A program made the translations under genes and the position numbers. A stretch of DNA of 64,000 nucleotides from Brevibacterium atlanticum (GTDB taxonomy: Bacteria; Actinomycetota; Actinomycetes; Actinomycetales; Brevibacteriaceae), in assembly GCF_011617245.1 (NCBI RefSeq), contig NZ_CP050152.1, positions 186,001 to 250,000 on the forward strand, in the 5' to 3' direction. This document shows positions 55,742 to 64,000 of the stretch, in pieces (the stretch's first letter is position 1; every line of letters begins with the position of its first letter). A model generated the notes under the pieces. It was not told the DNA's origin. It ran no database searches and was given only the letters and a program-made list of their open reading frames with translations.

Positions 55742-55826
55742 CAATGACTCACCTCGACGTGAGCGCACATTCGAGCTCTTCAGACACCATCACTGTTCAC
55801 AACACTGCAGGCAAAGGAGCCCAGCC

Positions 55827-57122
55827 ATGACAGAACAGCAGTCCGCGCAGAACACGACAGAGAAGCCGCCGGTGAAATCGTGGAAGGTCATCACCGCGGC
55901 CTCGATCGGCAACGCCCTCGAGTGGTACGACATCTCCATCTACGCCTACTTCTCCGTCTACATCTCGGTGGCGTTCTTCCCCTCCGAGAGCCACGCTGTG
56001 TCGGTGATGTTGGCGTTGGGCTCATTCGCACTCTCGTTCTTCATCCGCCCGGTGGGAGCGATCGTGCTCGGCAGCTTCGCCGACCGCAGGGGCCGCAAAC
56101 CCGCGCTGACGCTGACGATCTGGCTCATGTTCGCAGGCACGCTGATGATCGTGCTCATGCCTCCGGCGCATGTCATCGGACTGGCCGCGCCGCTGCTCAT
56201 TCTGCTGGCCAGGCTCATCCAGGGCTTCGCCGCCGGTGGGGAATTCGGTTCGGCGACCTCGCTCATGGTCGAACACCTGCCCGATCGCCGAGGTTTCGCC
56301 GCGAGCTGGCAGTTCACCTCGCAGGCCATGTCGACGATCCTCGCCTCCGTCATCGGGGTGGCAGTGACGACGACGCTGACGCAGGAACAGCTCGAGACCT
56401 GGGGCTTCCGCCTGCCGTTCATCGTCGGACTCCTCGTCGGCCCGGTCGGCCTCTACATCCGCAGGCATGTCCCGGAGTCCCCGGAGTTCGCGGCCGCACA
56501 GGCAGAGAAGCCGAAGGAAGCCGCGGCCATCGGAGGAGTGCTGCGCCATCACAAGCTGGCCGTGGTGTTGGCGATCGGTGCAATCGCGGTCTCGACCTGC
56601 CTCAACTACTTCATCACCTATGTCCCGACCTATGCCGTCGACAACCTGGGCATGACGAATTCGGCAGGGTTCTGGGCGACGCTCGTGTCCGGACTCGTCT
56701 TGCTTCTGTTCACCCCGGTCGCGGGCTACTTCTGCGACAAGGTCGGACGCCTGACCTTCATGATCCCCGCGGCGCTGGCCGTCATGGTGCTCACCTGGGT
56801 GCTGTTCACCTGGGTCGTCGCAGCCAATGCGCTGGCCGTGCTCATCATCGCGGTCGTGATCTTCTCGCTGCTCAAGGCCGCGTACTACGGCCCTCTGGCC
56901 AGCGTCATGGGCGACATCTTCCCGACCGAGGTGCGCGGAACCGGACTGTCTCTGGGCTACAACGTCGGCGTCGCCGTCTTCGGCGGACTGACTCCGCTGG
57001 TCGCTGCCTGGCTCATCGGCGTCACCGGCGATGCGAAGGCGCCGGCCTACTGGGTGCTGCTCGCCGGCGCACTGAGCGTGGCCGCGATCCTCGTGGTGTG
57101 GAAGAAGCTCGGCGTGCGGTGA
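55827..57122 (+). CDS. MHS-family MFS transporter
   Basis: 431 residues, twelve helices. The signature GNALEWYDISIYAYFSVYIS and the loop GSFADRRGRKPAL define the MHS group of organic-acid/osmolyte symporters. AAAGGAG precedes the ATG at 55827. Same direction as the M20 peptidase, so the imported compound may be an N-acyl or dipeptide-like acid (inference). Its stop lies 2 bp from the convergent DUF1275 gene. Confidence 0.88.
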   Translation: MTEQQSAQNTTEKPPVKSWKVITAASIGNALEWYDISIYAYFSVYISVAFFPSESHAVSVMLALGSFALSFFIRPVGAIVLGSFADRRGRKPALTLTIWLMFAGTLMIVLMPPAHVIGLAAPLLILLARLIQGFAAGGEFGSATSLMVEHLPDRRGFAASWQFTSQAMSTILASVIGVAVTTTLTQEQLETWGFRLPFIVGLLVGPVGLYIRRHVPESPEFAAAQAEKPKEAAAIGGVLRHHKLAVVLAIGAIAVSTCLNYFITYVPTYAVDNLGMTNSAGFWATLVSGLVLLLFTPVAGYFCDKVGRLTFMIPAALAVMVLTWVLFTWVVAANALAVLIIAVVIFSLLKAAYYGPLASVMGDIFPTEVRGTGLSLGYNVGVAVFGGLTPLVAAWLIGVTGDAKAPAYWVLLAGALSVAAILVVWKKLGVR

Positions 57123-57124
57123 AC

Positions 57125-57823
57125 TCAGGCGTTCGACGCAACGGTTCCGGCCGCCTCGGCGAGGGTCCGCTTCTTCTCACCGAGGTGGCCGATGGCGGCA
57201 GCGGCCGCGATCATGACGGCAACGAGGGCGATGCCGATCCACTGATTGAGCAGGAGCGTCGCAGCCCCTGCCAGCGCGCCGATGAGGATGAGGACGACGG
57301 CGAGCAGGCGGCGAACCCAGCGGACGCTGTCGCCGCCGGCCAAGCGGGAATCCGAAGCGAGGCCGACGATCGTCGAGGTCACGACCACGGTGGTGACATC
57401 GGCGATCTTCATCTTTCTGGCGGCAGCCGCCTGCGCGCCCATGAGGGCCGAGAGTGCCGAGGTGAAGATCGTGCCGGCCAGCCCGATCTCGGGATCGGGC
57501 ACGAGCGCCACATAGAGGGACAGTGCCGCGCAGCCGGCGGCGACGATGCCGAAGATCACGGTCGTCCGGTGATGCCAGGCCTCGCCGACATCGCCGAGGA
57601 TGCGGCCCGAGAGTGCCGCGCCGACCATGAAGAAGACCAGGGCAAGGGCGGGGCGGAGGACGGGAATACCCTCGGCGCCGGTCAGACCCATGCCGAGGAT
57701 GACCACGTTGCCGGTCATGTTCCCGGTGAAGACCTTGTCGAAGCCGAGGTAGCCGATCGCATCGACCATCCCGGTCGAGAACGTCAGCAGCAACAGCATG
57801 GCCAGGTCGAGTCGGCGGGTCAT
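57125..57823 (-). CDS. DUF1275 (YoaK-like) membrane protein
   Basis: 232 residues with about six membrane helices. It starts MTRRLDLAMLLLLTFSTGMVDA, continues GYLGFDKVFTGNMTGNVVILG and includes FTSALSALMGAQAAAARKMKI with VTTVVVTSTIVGLA, the conserved DUF1275 segments. The function of the family is not established. It is divergent from the peptide ABC operon. Confidence 0.88.
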   Translation of the reverse strand: MTRRLDLAMLLLLTFSTGMVDAIGYLGFDKVFTGNMTGNVVILGMGLTGAEGIPVLRPALALVFFMVGAALSGRILGDVGEAWHHRTTVIFGIVAAGCAALSLYVALVPDPEIGLAGTIFTSALSALMGAQAAAARKMKIADVTTVVVTSTIVGLASDSRLAGGDSVRWVRRLLAVVLILIGALAGAATLLLNQWIGIALVAVMIAAAAAIGHLGEKKRTLAEAAGTVASNA

Positions 57824-57857
57824 GGAAGTATCCCATCATGCAGAAATTTCACAGTAC

Positions 57858-57867
57858 TTGTATACAA
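57858..57867. promoter_or_regulatory. Putative GntR/FCD-type operator, site 1
   Basis: TTGTATACAA, a perfect 10-bp palindrome of the TNGTATACNA type bound by FadR/FCD-subfamily GntR regulators. It lies in AT-rich DNA before the ABC operon. No GntR gene is in the window. Confidence 0.6.
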
Positions 57868-57887
57868 AACTCTAAACAGCGTATAGA

Positions 57888-57897
57888 TTGTATGCAA
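57888..57897. promoter_or_regulatory. Putative GntR/FCD-type operator, site 2
   Basis: TTGTATGCAA differs from site 1 at one position and lies exactly 30 bp further on, about three helical turns, 27 bp before the chosen start of the binding-protein gene. Confidence 0.55.
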
Positions 57898-57923
57898 ATA
57901 TTTCAGTTTGCTGTGTTGCCCTC

Positions 57924-59549
57924 ATGGGAGTGCGTGTGAAAATACGGATGGTTGCAGCGCTTGCCTCTGCCGTTCTGCTGGCCGGCTGCGTGCCGGTCCA
58001 ACCCTTGGAGGATCCGCCCGATCGCACCGACGTGAAGTCAGTGGGTGCGGAGTCGGGGGATTTCAGGCAGGGCGGTGACCTCGTCATGGCCCTGTCCTCT
58101 GAGCCGGATCGCCTCGACCCGACGACCTCGTCGTCGCTCTACACCCGGTACGTCATGCAGACGATGTGCCAGAAGCTCTACGACATCGACGAGAACGGTG
58201 AGATCACCCCGATGCTCGCGACAGCGCTCCCGGAGATCTCCAAGGACGGCAAGACCGTGCGGATTCCGCTCAAGGACGGGGTGAAGTTCGCCGACGGGAC
58301 CGACTTCGACGCCGAGGCGGTCAGGACGACCATCGAACGCGGACTCAATCTCGAAGAGTCTTCCCGCGCCGCCGAACTCGGACCCATCGACGACGTCACC
58401 GCAGTGGGCGACCACACTCTCGAAGTCACCTTCGAGAAGCCTTTCGCCCCCTTCACCGCGGCGCTCGCCGACCGTGCCGGAATGATCATGTCGCCGAAAG
58501 CACTGAAGGACGAGGGCGATGACTTCGGCGACAATCCTGTCTGCGTCGGGCCGTTCAAGTTCGAGAAGCGCATCGCGCAGACATCGATCAAGGTGGTCCG
58601 AGACCCCAACTACTACGATGCCGACAAGATCCACCTCGACTCGATCACCTACCAGATCATGACGGACGCGAACATCCGTGCCGCGAACATCCGATCCGGT
58701 GACGTCCAGGTCGCCGACACGATCTCCCCGCAGGACGTCGACGCCCTCGACGAGGAGACCGGCATCGGCCTCCTGCAGTCGAATTCGCTCGGGTACCAGG
58801 GCCTGACCGTGAACATGGGATTCGGTGACAACCCCGAGAACTTCGAGACGCCGCTGGGTCAGGACCCGAAGGTACGACGGGCCCTGTCAATGGCCATTGA
58901 TCGCAAGGCACTCGTCAACACCGTCTTCAACGGATGGTTCTCACCGGCCTGTTCCGGCATCGCCCCCGACAGTCCCTTCGCCACCGAGGCGAGCAACGAC
59001 TGCGTCGACTACGACCCCGAAGGTGCGAAGAAACTCCTCAGGGATGCCGGGGTCAAGCTGCCGCTGAAAGTGAACATGAAGGTCGCAAACACCCAGGACA
59101 CCCTTCGATTCGCCCAAGCAGTGCAGGCGGCCACCAAGGAGGCCGGCTTCGACATCAAGGTCCAGCCGATGGAGTACACCGCTCTCCTCGATGCCCAGGA
59201 CCGCGGCGACTACGAACTGCTCCAGCTCGGGTGGTCCGGCCGCGTCGACCCGCACGGCAACCTCTACACCTTCCACTACCCGGGCGCTGCCAACAACGTC
59301 ACCGGCGTCGACGATGACAAGCTCAGCGACCTGCTCACCCGGGCCAGCGAAGCCACCGACGAAAGCGAACGCGCCGAACTCTACGGCAAGGCTTCTCAGC
59401 GGATCGGTGAGATCAACTCGATCATCTACCTCTACCGGCAGAAGAACCTCACCGCCTACACCGAGAACGTCGCCGGAATCGACGTCTTCTCCGACGGAGT
59501 CGTGCACCTCTCGGGAGCAGGCTTCCTCAAGAACGGAGGTCAGCGATGA
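57924..59549 (+). CDS. Peptide ABC transporter solute-binding lipoprotein (SBP_bac_5)
   Basis: 541 residues from the ATG at 57924. A GTG at 57936 preceded by GGGAG is an equally good start and would give a shorter signal peptide (VKIRMVAALASAVLLAGC). The lipobox LLAGC is followed by the family 5 binding domain: EPDRLDPTTSSSLYTRYV, VRRALSMAIDRKALV and YDPEGAKKLLRDAGV. It probably delivers peptides, perhaps gamma-glutamyl peptides given the enzyme in the operon, to the permeases. It overlaps the next gene by 4 bp. Confidence 0.9.
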   Translation: MGVRVKIRMVAALASAVLLAGCVPVQPLEDPPDRTDVKSVGAESGDFRQGGDLVMALSSEPDRLDPTTSSSLYTRYVMQTMCQKLYDIDENGEITPMLATALPEISKDGKTVRIPLKDGVKFADGTDFDAEAVRTTIERGLNLEESSRAAELGPIDDVTAVGDHTLEVTFEKPFAPFTAALADRAGMIMSPKALKDEGDDFGDNPVCVGPFKFEKRIAQTSIKVVRDPNYYDADKIHLDSITYQIMTDANIRAANIRSGDVQVADTISPQDVDALDEETGIGLLQSNSLGYQGLTVNMGFGDNPENFETPLGQDPKVRRALSMAIDRKALVNTVFNGWFSPACSGIAPDSPFATEASNDCVDYDPEGAKKLLRDAGVKLPLKVNMKVANTQDTLRFAQAVQAATKEAGFDIKVQPMEYTALLDAQDRGDYELLQLGWSGRVDPHGNLYTFHYPGAANNVTGVDDDKLSDLLTRASEATDESERAELYGKASQRIGEINSIIYLYRQKNLTAYTENVAGIDVFSDGVVHLSGAGFLKNGGQR

Positions 59550-60502
59550 CCCGGTTCGTGCTCACCAAGATCCTGCACGCGATCATCACCTTCGTCCTCT
59601 CGGGTATCGTCATCTTCTTCGGCGTGCGTCTCCTTCCCGGCGATCCCGCTCTGGCCATGGCCGGCGAAGAGGCGACCCCTGAACGGCTCGACGCGATCCG
59701 CGCGGACCTGGGCCTCGACCAGCCGCTCCTCGTCCAGTTCCTCAAATTCCTCGGGTCGATCGTCACCGGCGACCTCGGCGATTCCACCCGCACGGGACTG
59801 CCGGTCACCTCGATGATCGCGACCACGCTGCCGGTGACTCTCTGGCTGGCGCTCTATGCCATCGTCGTCGCCGTGGTCGTCGGCATCGCGTTGGGCATGC
59901 TCGCCGAACGCTACCGGGGGAAATGGCCGGAGATCGGCAGCAACTTCATCGCCCTGCTCGGACTCTCCGTGCCGAACTTCTGGCTCGGGCTCCTCGCGAT
60001 CCTCGCCCTGGCGGTGAGCCTGGGCTGGTTCCCCGCCTCGGGTTATGTCGATGTCCTCTCCGATCCGATCCGCGGCATCTACTACCTCACCCTGCCGGCG
60101 GTGATCCTCGGCACCAGCCTCGCCGCAGTCATCACCCGACAGACGAGAGCCTCGATGATCGAGACCATGGGGACCGACTACGTGCGGATGGCCCGAGCCA
60201 AAGGGCTCTCGCGCCCACGGGTGCTCTTCCGCTACGGACTGCGCAATTCGCTCATCGTCCTCGTCACCATCGTCGGCCTGCAGCTGGGCGGACTGATCTC
60301 CGGCGCGGTCGTCACCGAGCGGATCTTCGCTCTGCCGGGCATCGGCAAACTCACCCTCGACGCGGTCTTCTCCCGTGACTATCCGGTCATCCAGGCCGTC
60401 GTCCTCGTCATCACCGCCTCCTACATTCTCATCAATCTGGCCGTCGACATCCTCTACTCGGTCATCAACCCCCAGATCCGCGTCAGCGAGGATGCCTCAT
60501 GA
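59546..60502 (+). CDS. DppB-type peptide ABC permease
   Basis: 318 residues with six helices. The first helix is FVLSGIVIFFGVRLLPGDPA; the EAA cytoplasmic loop reads DYVRMARAKGLSRPRVLFRYG, which contacts the ATPases. It is translationally coupled on both sides by ATGA overlaps. Confidence 0.93.
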   Translation: MTRFVLTKILHAIITFVLSGIVIFFGVRLLPGDPALAMAGEEATPERLDAIRADLGLDQPLLVQFLKFLGSIVTGDLGDSTRTGLPVTSMIATTLPVTLWLALYAIVVAVVVGIALGMLAERYRGKWPEIGSNFIALLGLSVPNFWLGLLAILALAVSLGWFPASGYVDVLSDPIRGIYYLTLPAVILGTSLAAVITRQTRASMIETMGTDYVRMARAKGLSRPRVLFRYGLRNSLIVLVTIVGLQLGGLISGAVVTERIFALPGIGKLTLDAVFSRDYPVIQAVVLVITASYILINLAVDILYSVINPQIRVSEDAS

Positions 60503-61413
60503 GCACACCCATCGTCACCAACACGGACAAGAACACCCAAGGACTCGACCCCGAGTTCCACGCTTCGAGCAATCGGACACTGTGGCTGCTGCGCTCGATC
60601 CTGTCGACCCCGATGGGGATCATCGGCTCGGTCATGGTCGTCCTCGTCCTCATCATCGGCCTCTTCGCTCCGCTCATCGCTCCCTACGGCTTCGCCCAGA
60701 CGAACTTCGAGGTGCCGTTCCAGGTTCCGGGGACGATCGGCTATGTCTTCGGCACCGATGACCTGGGCCGCGACATCCTCTCGCGGCTCGCCTTCGGTGT
60801 CCGCGCCTCCCTGCAGGTGGGACTGCTGGCCGTGGCCCTCGCCGTCGTCGTCGGCACACCTCTTGGCCTGCTGGCCGGCTATTTCCGAGGACTCGACTCT
60901 GTCATCTCGCGGCTGACCGATGTGACTCTGGCATTTCCGTTCCTCATCATCGCCGTCGGTCTGGCAGCGATCTCGGGGCCCAGCCTGAGCAATGCCGCGA
61001 TCGCCTTGGGCATCTCGCAGGTGCCCACGATGATCCGGGTGGTCAGAGGTGAGACGATGAGGCTGAAGTCCGCTGACTTCGTCAAGGCCGCAATCGCCAC
61101 CGATGCCTCGAAGGCTCGTATCCTGGGCATGCACATCCTGCCCAACGCCGCCTCGGCGGTCATCGTCCAGGCCACGGTGATCCTGCCGACCGCAGTGATC
61201 GGAGAATCGATGCTCTCCTTCCTCGGACTCGGCATCCAGCCGCCCTCGCCGAGTCTCGGGATCATGCTCTCCGACGCCCAGCAGTACATCTTCCGTGCGC
61301 CCTCGACAGCACTGTTCCCCGGCTTGGCCATCCTCTTCATCTGCCTGGCCTTCAATCTCTTCGGCGACGCTCTGCGCGACGCCCTCGATCCGAACTCCAC
61401 GAAAGGACACTGA
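60499..61413 (+). CDS. DppC-type peptide ABC permease
   Basis: 304 residues. The N-terminal OppC segment precedes GTDDLGRDILSRLAFGVRASL, and the EAA loop region includes ADFVKAAIATDASKARILGMH. GESMLSFLGLGIQPPSPSLG near the end is a DppC/OppC hallmark. It pairs with the DppB-type gene before it. Confidence 0.93.
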   Translation: MSTPIVTNTDKNTQGLDPEFHASSNRTLWLLRSILSTPMGIIGSVMVVLVLIIGLFAPLIAPYGFAQTNFEVPFQVPGTIGYVFGTDDLGRDILSRLAFGVRASLQVGLLAVALAVVVGTPLGLLAGYFRGLDSVISRLTDVTLAFPFLIIAVGLAAISGPSLSNAAIALGISQVPTMIRVVRGETMRLKSADFVKAAIATDASKARILGMHILPNAASAVIVQATVILPTAVIGESMLSFLGLGIQPPSPSLGIMLSDAQQYIFRAPSTALFPGLAILFICLAFNLFGDALRDALDPNSTKGH

Positions 61414-61414
61414 C

Positions 61415-63220
61415 GTGTCGTACACCCCACCCGCCGTCTTCACCACCCGCCCCACACTGGAAGGGCACTTCGGGATGGCCACGTCGACGCACTGGCTGGC
61501 CACCGCGGCCTCCCAGGCGGTCCTCGAGCGCGGCGGCAACGCCTTCGACGCGGCGGTCGCCGGTGCGTTCCTCCTCCATGTCGTCGAACCCCACCTCAAC
61601 GGCCCGGGCGGTGACATGACCGGCATCTTCGCGACCGCTGAGGACCCGGCGCATCCGCAGGTGATGATGGGGCAGGGCCCTGCGCCCGCGGCCGCGACGA
61701 TCGAGCACTACCGCGGTGAAGGACTCGACATGGTCCCCGGATCCGGAGCGCTCGCCGCCGCCGTTCCCGGCGCGGTCGACTCCTGGCTCAACCTGCTCGA
61801 ACATCACGGCACCTGGGAACTCGCCGACGTGCTCGACTTCGCCATCGACTACGCCGAGAACGGACACCCGGTGCTCAGCCGCGTGGTCGGGACGATCGAG
61901 CGCGTCCGCGAACTCTTCACCGACCACTGGCCGAGCTCGGCGAAGCAGTGGATGCCCGAGGGAGAGATTCCTCAGGCCGGAGACCTCGTGTTCAACCGTC
62001 CCTACGCCGAGGTGCTGCGTCGGCTCATCGCCGCCGGCGACGGAGCCGAGACCCGCGAAGGCCGCATCCAGGCCGCGCGCCAGGAGTGGAAGTCAGGATT
62101 CGTCGCCGAGGCGATCGCCCGCTTCATCGCCACCCCTCACCGCCACGCCACCGGAGGCGACCACTCCGGTGTCATGACGCAGGCCGACATCGCCGGATTC
62201 GACGCCCACTTCGAGACACCCGTGACGATCGACTTCCGCGGATGCCAGATCGCGAAGATCGGCGCTTGGGGTCAGGGGCCCGCGCTGCTGCAGACATTGA
62301 AGATCCTCGAGGGATTCGACGACGAACGGCTCGACCCCTCGAGCGAAATCGGCGCACACACGATCCTCGAAGCACTCAAACTCGCCATGGCCGACCGCGA
62401 CACCTACTACGGTGACGGAGACGTCGACCTCGACTGGCTGCTCAGCGACGACTACGCCGCAAGCCGTCGCGCACTCATCACCGACGCCGCCTCGCACGAC
62501 TTCCGCCCAGGTGCCGGTCGCGACGGCACCGAGCCGGTCTTCCAGCCGCCGCTCGTCCCAGAAGGCGCGGACAAGGACGCACTCATCAAAGCCGGGATCG
62601 GCGAACCGACCGTGCAGACGAACGGCACGAACAACGGCGACACCTGCCACATCGACGTCGTCGACCGGTGGGGCAACATCATCTCCGCGACCCCGTCGGG
62701 CGGGTGGCTGCAGTCCTCTCCGACCGTCCCGGAACTCGGATTCTGCCTCGGCACCCGGCTGCAGATGATGTGGCTCGATGAGACCTCACCGTCGGCGCTG
62801 ACTCCCGGCAAGCGCCCGCGGACGACGCTGACACCGACGCTGATCTCGAAGGACGGGAGCCCCGTCATCGCCCTCGGTTCGCCCGGCGGGGACCAGCAGG
62901 AGCAGTGGCAGCTACTGCTCATCCTCCGCCTCCTCGTCGGCGGCTACACCGCTCAGCAGGCCATCGATGCTCCCGCGCTGCACACGACGGCCCTGGCCGG
63001 ATCGTTCTGGCCGCGCACTTGGGTGCCCGGTGGAGCGGTCGTCGAGGACCGCCTCGGCGACGATGTCATCGACGGCCTCATCGCCCGCGGGCATGCGGTG
63101 ACCCGCGCCGGATCCTGGGACCTCGGTCGACTCTCCTGTGTCACCCGGGATCCCGACACCGGTCGGCTGACGGCCGGAGCGAACCCCCGCGGGTCCCAAG
63201 GGTACGCGGCAGGAAGGTGA
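61415..63220 (+). CDS. Gamma-glutamyltransferase-family Ntn hydrolase without signal peptide
   Basis: 601 residues. N-terminal GGT segments include ATSTHWLATAASQAVLERGGN and VEPHLNGPGGDMTG. The processing site and nucleophile is Thr410 in NNGDTCHIDVVD, and TPGKRPRTTLTPTLI with ALGSPGGDQQEQWQ are late GGT motifs. The protein starts VSYTPPAVFTTRP and has no signal peptide, so it should be cytoplasmic, unlike classic periplasmic GGT. The GTG at 61415 follows AAAGGA. It lies inside an ABC importer operon; family alternatives are oxamate or glutaryl amidohydrolases. Confidence 0.85.
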   Translation: MSYTPPAVFTTRPTLEGHFGMATSTHWLATAASQAVLERGGNAFDAAVAGAFLLHVVEPHLNGPGGDMTGIFATAEDPAHPQVMMGQGPAPAAATIEHYRGEGLDMVPGSGALAAAVPGAVDSWLNLLEHHGTWELADVLDFAIDYAENGHPVLSRVVGTIERVRELFTDHWPSSAKQWMPEGEIPQAGDLVFNRPYAEVLRRLIAAGDGAETREGRIQAARQEWKSGFVAEAIARFIATPHRHATGGDHSGVMTQADIAGFDAHFETPVTIDFRGCQIAKIGAWGQGPALLQTLKILEGFDDERLDPSSEIGAHTILEALKLAMADRDTYYGDGDVDLDWLLSDDYAASRRALITDAASHDFRPGAGRDGTEPVFQPPLVPEGADKDALIKAGIGEPTVQTNGTNNGDTCHIDVVDRWGNIISATPSGGWLQSSPTVPELGFCLGTRLQMMWLDETSPSALTPGKRPRTTLTPTLISKDGSPVIALGSPGGDQQEQWQLLLILRLLVGGYTAQQAIDAPALHTTALAGSFWPRTWVPGGAVVEDRLGDDVIDGLIARGHAVTRAGSWDLGRLSCVTRDPDTGRLTAGANPRGSQGYAAGR

Positions 63221-63225
63221 GAGCG

Positions 63226-64000
63226 ATGAGCGAGGAATTCGTGCTCGAGGTCTCCGGCCTCGAAGTCTCCTATGGGGCTCCTGTCCTCCACGATGTGAAC
63301 TTCACGCTTGCACCGGGGGAGAGGCTGGCCCTCGTCGGGCAGTCCGGTTCCGGGAAGTCGACGACCATCGGCGCGATCCTCGGTCTGCTGCCGGGCTCCG
63401 GCAGAGTCAGCGCCGGATCGGTGCGCTATCGCGGAGAAGAACTCGTCGATGCCGACCGTGCCCGCCTGCAGACCCTGCGCGGTCGGTCGATCGCGCTCGT
63501 GCCCCAGGATCCGATGGCCAGCCTCAACCCGAGCATGCGTGTGGGCGAGCAGATCGCCGACGCTCTGCGCACCTACGGAATGTCGGATTCCCGCGAGGTG
63601 ACTCGAACCGTGGTGCGGCTGATGACCGAAGCAGGCATACCCGACGCGGAGACGCGACGTCGGTCCTATCCGCACGAGTTCTCCGGCGGAATGCGGCAGC
63701 GCGTGCTCATCGCCATCGCCCTCTCCGGGGATCCCGACCTCATCATCGCCGACGAACCGACATCTGCGCTCGACGTCACGGTGCAGAAGCAGATCCTCGA
63801 CCATCTCCAGGAGCTCGTGACCGAACGCGGCACCTCTCTGCTGTTCGTCACCCATGACCTCGGGGTGGCGGGGGAGCGGACCGACACCGTCCTCGTGATG
63901 AATGAGGGACGCGTCGTCGAGCGCGGGGAGCCCGAGCAGGTGCTCGGCGATCCGCAGGACGAATACACGCAGGCGCTGGTCAGGGCCGCACCGAGCATCG
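63226..64000 (+). CDS. DppD-type ABC transporter ATPase, incomplete at window end
   Basis: 258 codons are present and the gene continues beyond the window. Walker A is GQSGSGKST, the Q loop LVPQDPMASLNPSMR, the signature FSGGMRQRVLIAIALSG, Walker B LIIADEPTSALD and the H loop FVTHDLGVA. AGGAAGG precedes the ATG at 63226. It energises the permeases before it. A DppF-type partner ATPase, or a fused second ATPase half, may follow outside the window. Confidence 0.92.
   Translation, partial: MSEEFVLEVSGLEVSYGAPVLHDVNFTLAPGERLALVGQSGSGKSTTIGAILGLLPGSGRVSAGSVRYRGEELVDADRARLQTLRGRSIALVPQDPMASLNPSMRVGEQIADALRTYGMSDSREVTRTVVRLMTEAGIPDAETRRRSYPHEFSGGMRQRVLIAIALSGDPDLIIADEPTSALDVTVQKQILDHLQELVTERGTSLLFVTHDLGVAGERTDTVLVMNEGRVVERGEPEQVLGDPQDEYTQALVRAAPSI

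Noticed and set aside
55880..57886. 668-codon open frame overlapping the MHS transporter and DUF1275 genes
   Set aside because: Arg/His/Gly-rich out-of-frame translation of two well-supported membrane proteins.

Overview
The window is a GC-rich (roughly two thirds G+C) actinobacterial chromosome segment. Gene content and protein style suggest Brevibacterium or a close relative: a PaaR-type phenylacetate regulon, MHS-family transporters, a GlpD/AGPS-like/DagK cluster also found in mycobacteria, and a glycine-betaine oxidation island. The genus assignment is inference. I saw no rRNA, tRNA, CRISPR array, transposase or phage gene.

Layout. 1-132: tail of a PIN-domain toxin. 172-20826: phenylacetate (paa) catabolism, comprising an MHS transporter divergent from paaZ, then paaR, paaK and paaI, then paaABCDE with thiolase, hydratase, dehydrogenase and isomerase genes on the plus strand. 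Four copies of one 18-bp palindrome (ACYGACC-N4-GGTCAGT type) lie in the two divergent promoter regions and probably bind PaaR. A self-contained block interrupts the paa genes: glpD, an alkyl-DHAP-synthase-like flavoprotein and a DAG-kinase-family lipid kinase (overlapping genes, minus strand), a divergent TetR gene, and a vapBC toxin-antitoxin pair. 20840-27141: envelope and transport genes (VTT membrane protein, HtrA-like protease, DUF998 protein with a decayed MarR gene, an OFA-type MFS carrier with its small partner, a SurA-like lipoprotein). 27372-32398: small-molecule enzymes (VOC protein, epoxide hydrolase, flavodoxin-fold oxidoreductase with divergent HxlR regulator, RibD/DHFR-like reductase, M20 amidohydrolase).

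32981-40866: a probable glycine-betaine island. A Rieske monooxygenase and its reductase (GbcA/GbcB-like) would demethylate betaine, a GcvT-fused flavoprotein (dimethylglycine oxidase-like) the next intermediate, and a glutathione-independent formaldehyde dehydrogenase would clear the formaldehyde; a LysR gene is divergent from gbcA. 41044-43003: a patch of less typical composition with a DinB-like protein, a quinone-reductase-like enzyme and a TetR remnant. 43283-51153: an apparent uptake-and-activation operon for an unknown organic acid (thiolase, acyl-CoA ligase, SDR, DctPQM TRAP transporter, second SDR). 51188-57823: DUF2268 metalloprotease, a two-domain PPC/DUF296 protein, LysR, M20 peptidase, MHS transporter and DUF1275 protein. 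57924-64000: a Dpp-type peptide ABC importer enclosing a gamma-glutamyltransferase-family enzyme; the ATPase gene runs off the window.

Cross-cutting signals are a 70-bp hairpin present three times in intergenic DNA, an apparently over-represented octamer CCTCGGCG, and Ala/Ser/Gly-rich insertions in several otherwise conserved enzymes.
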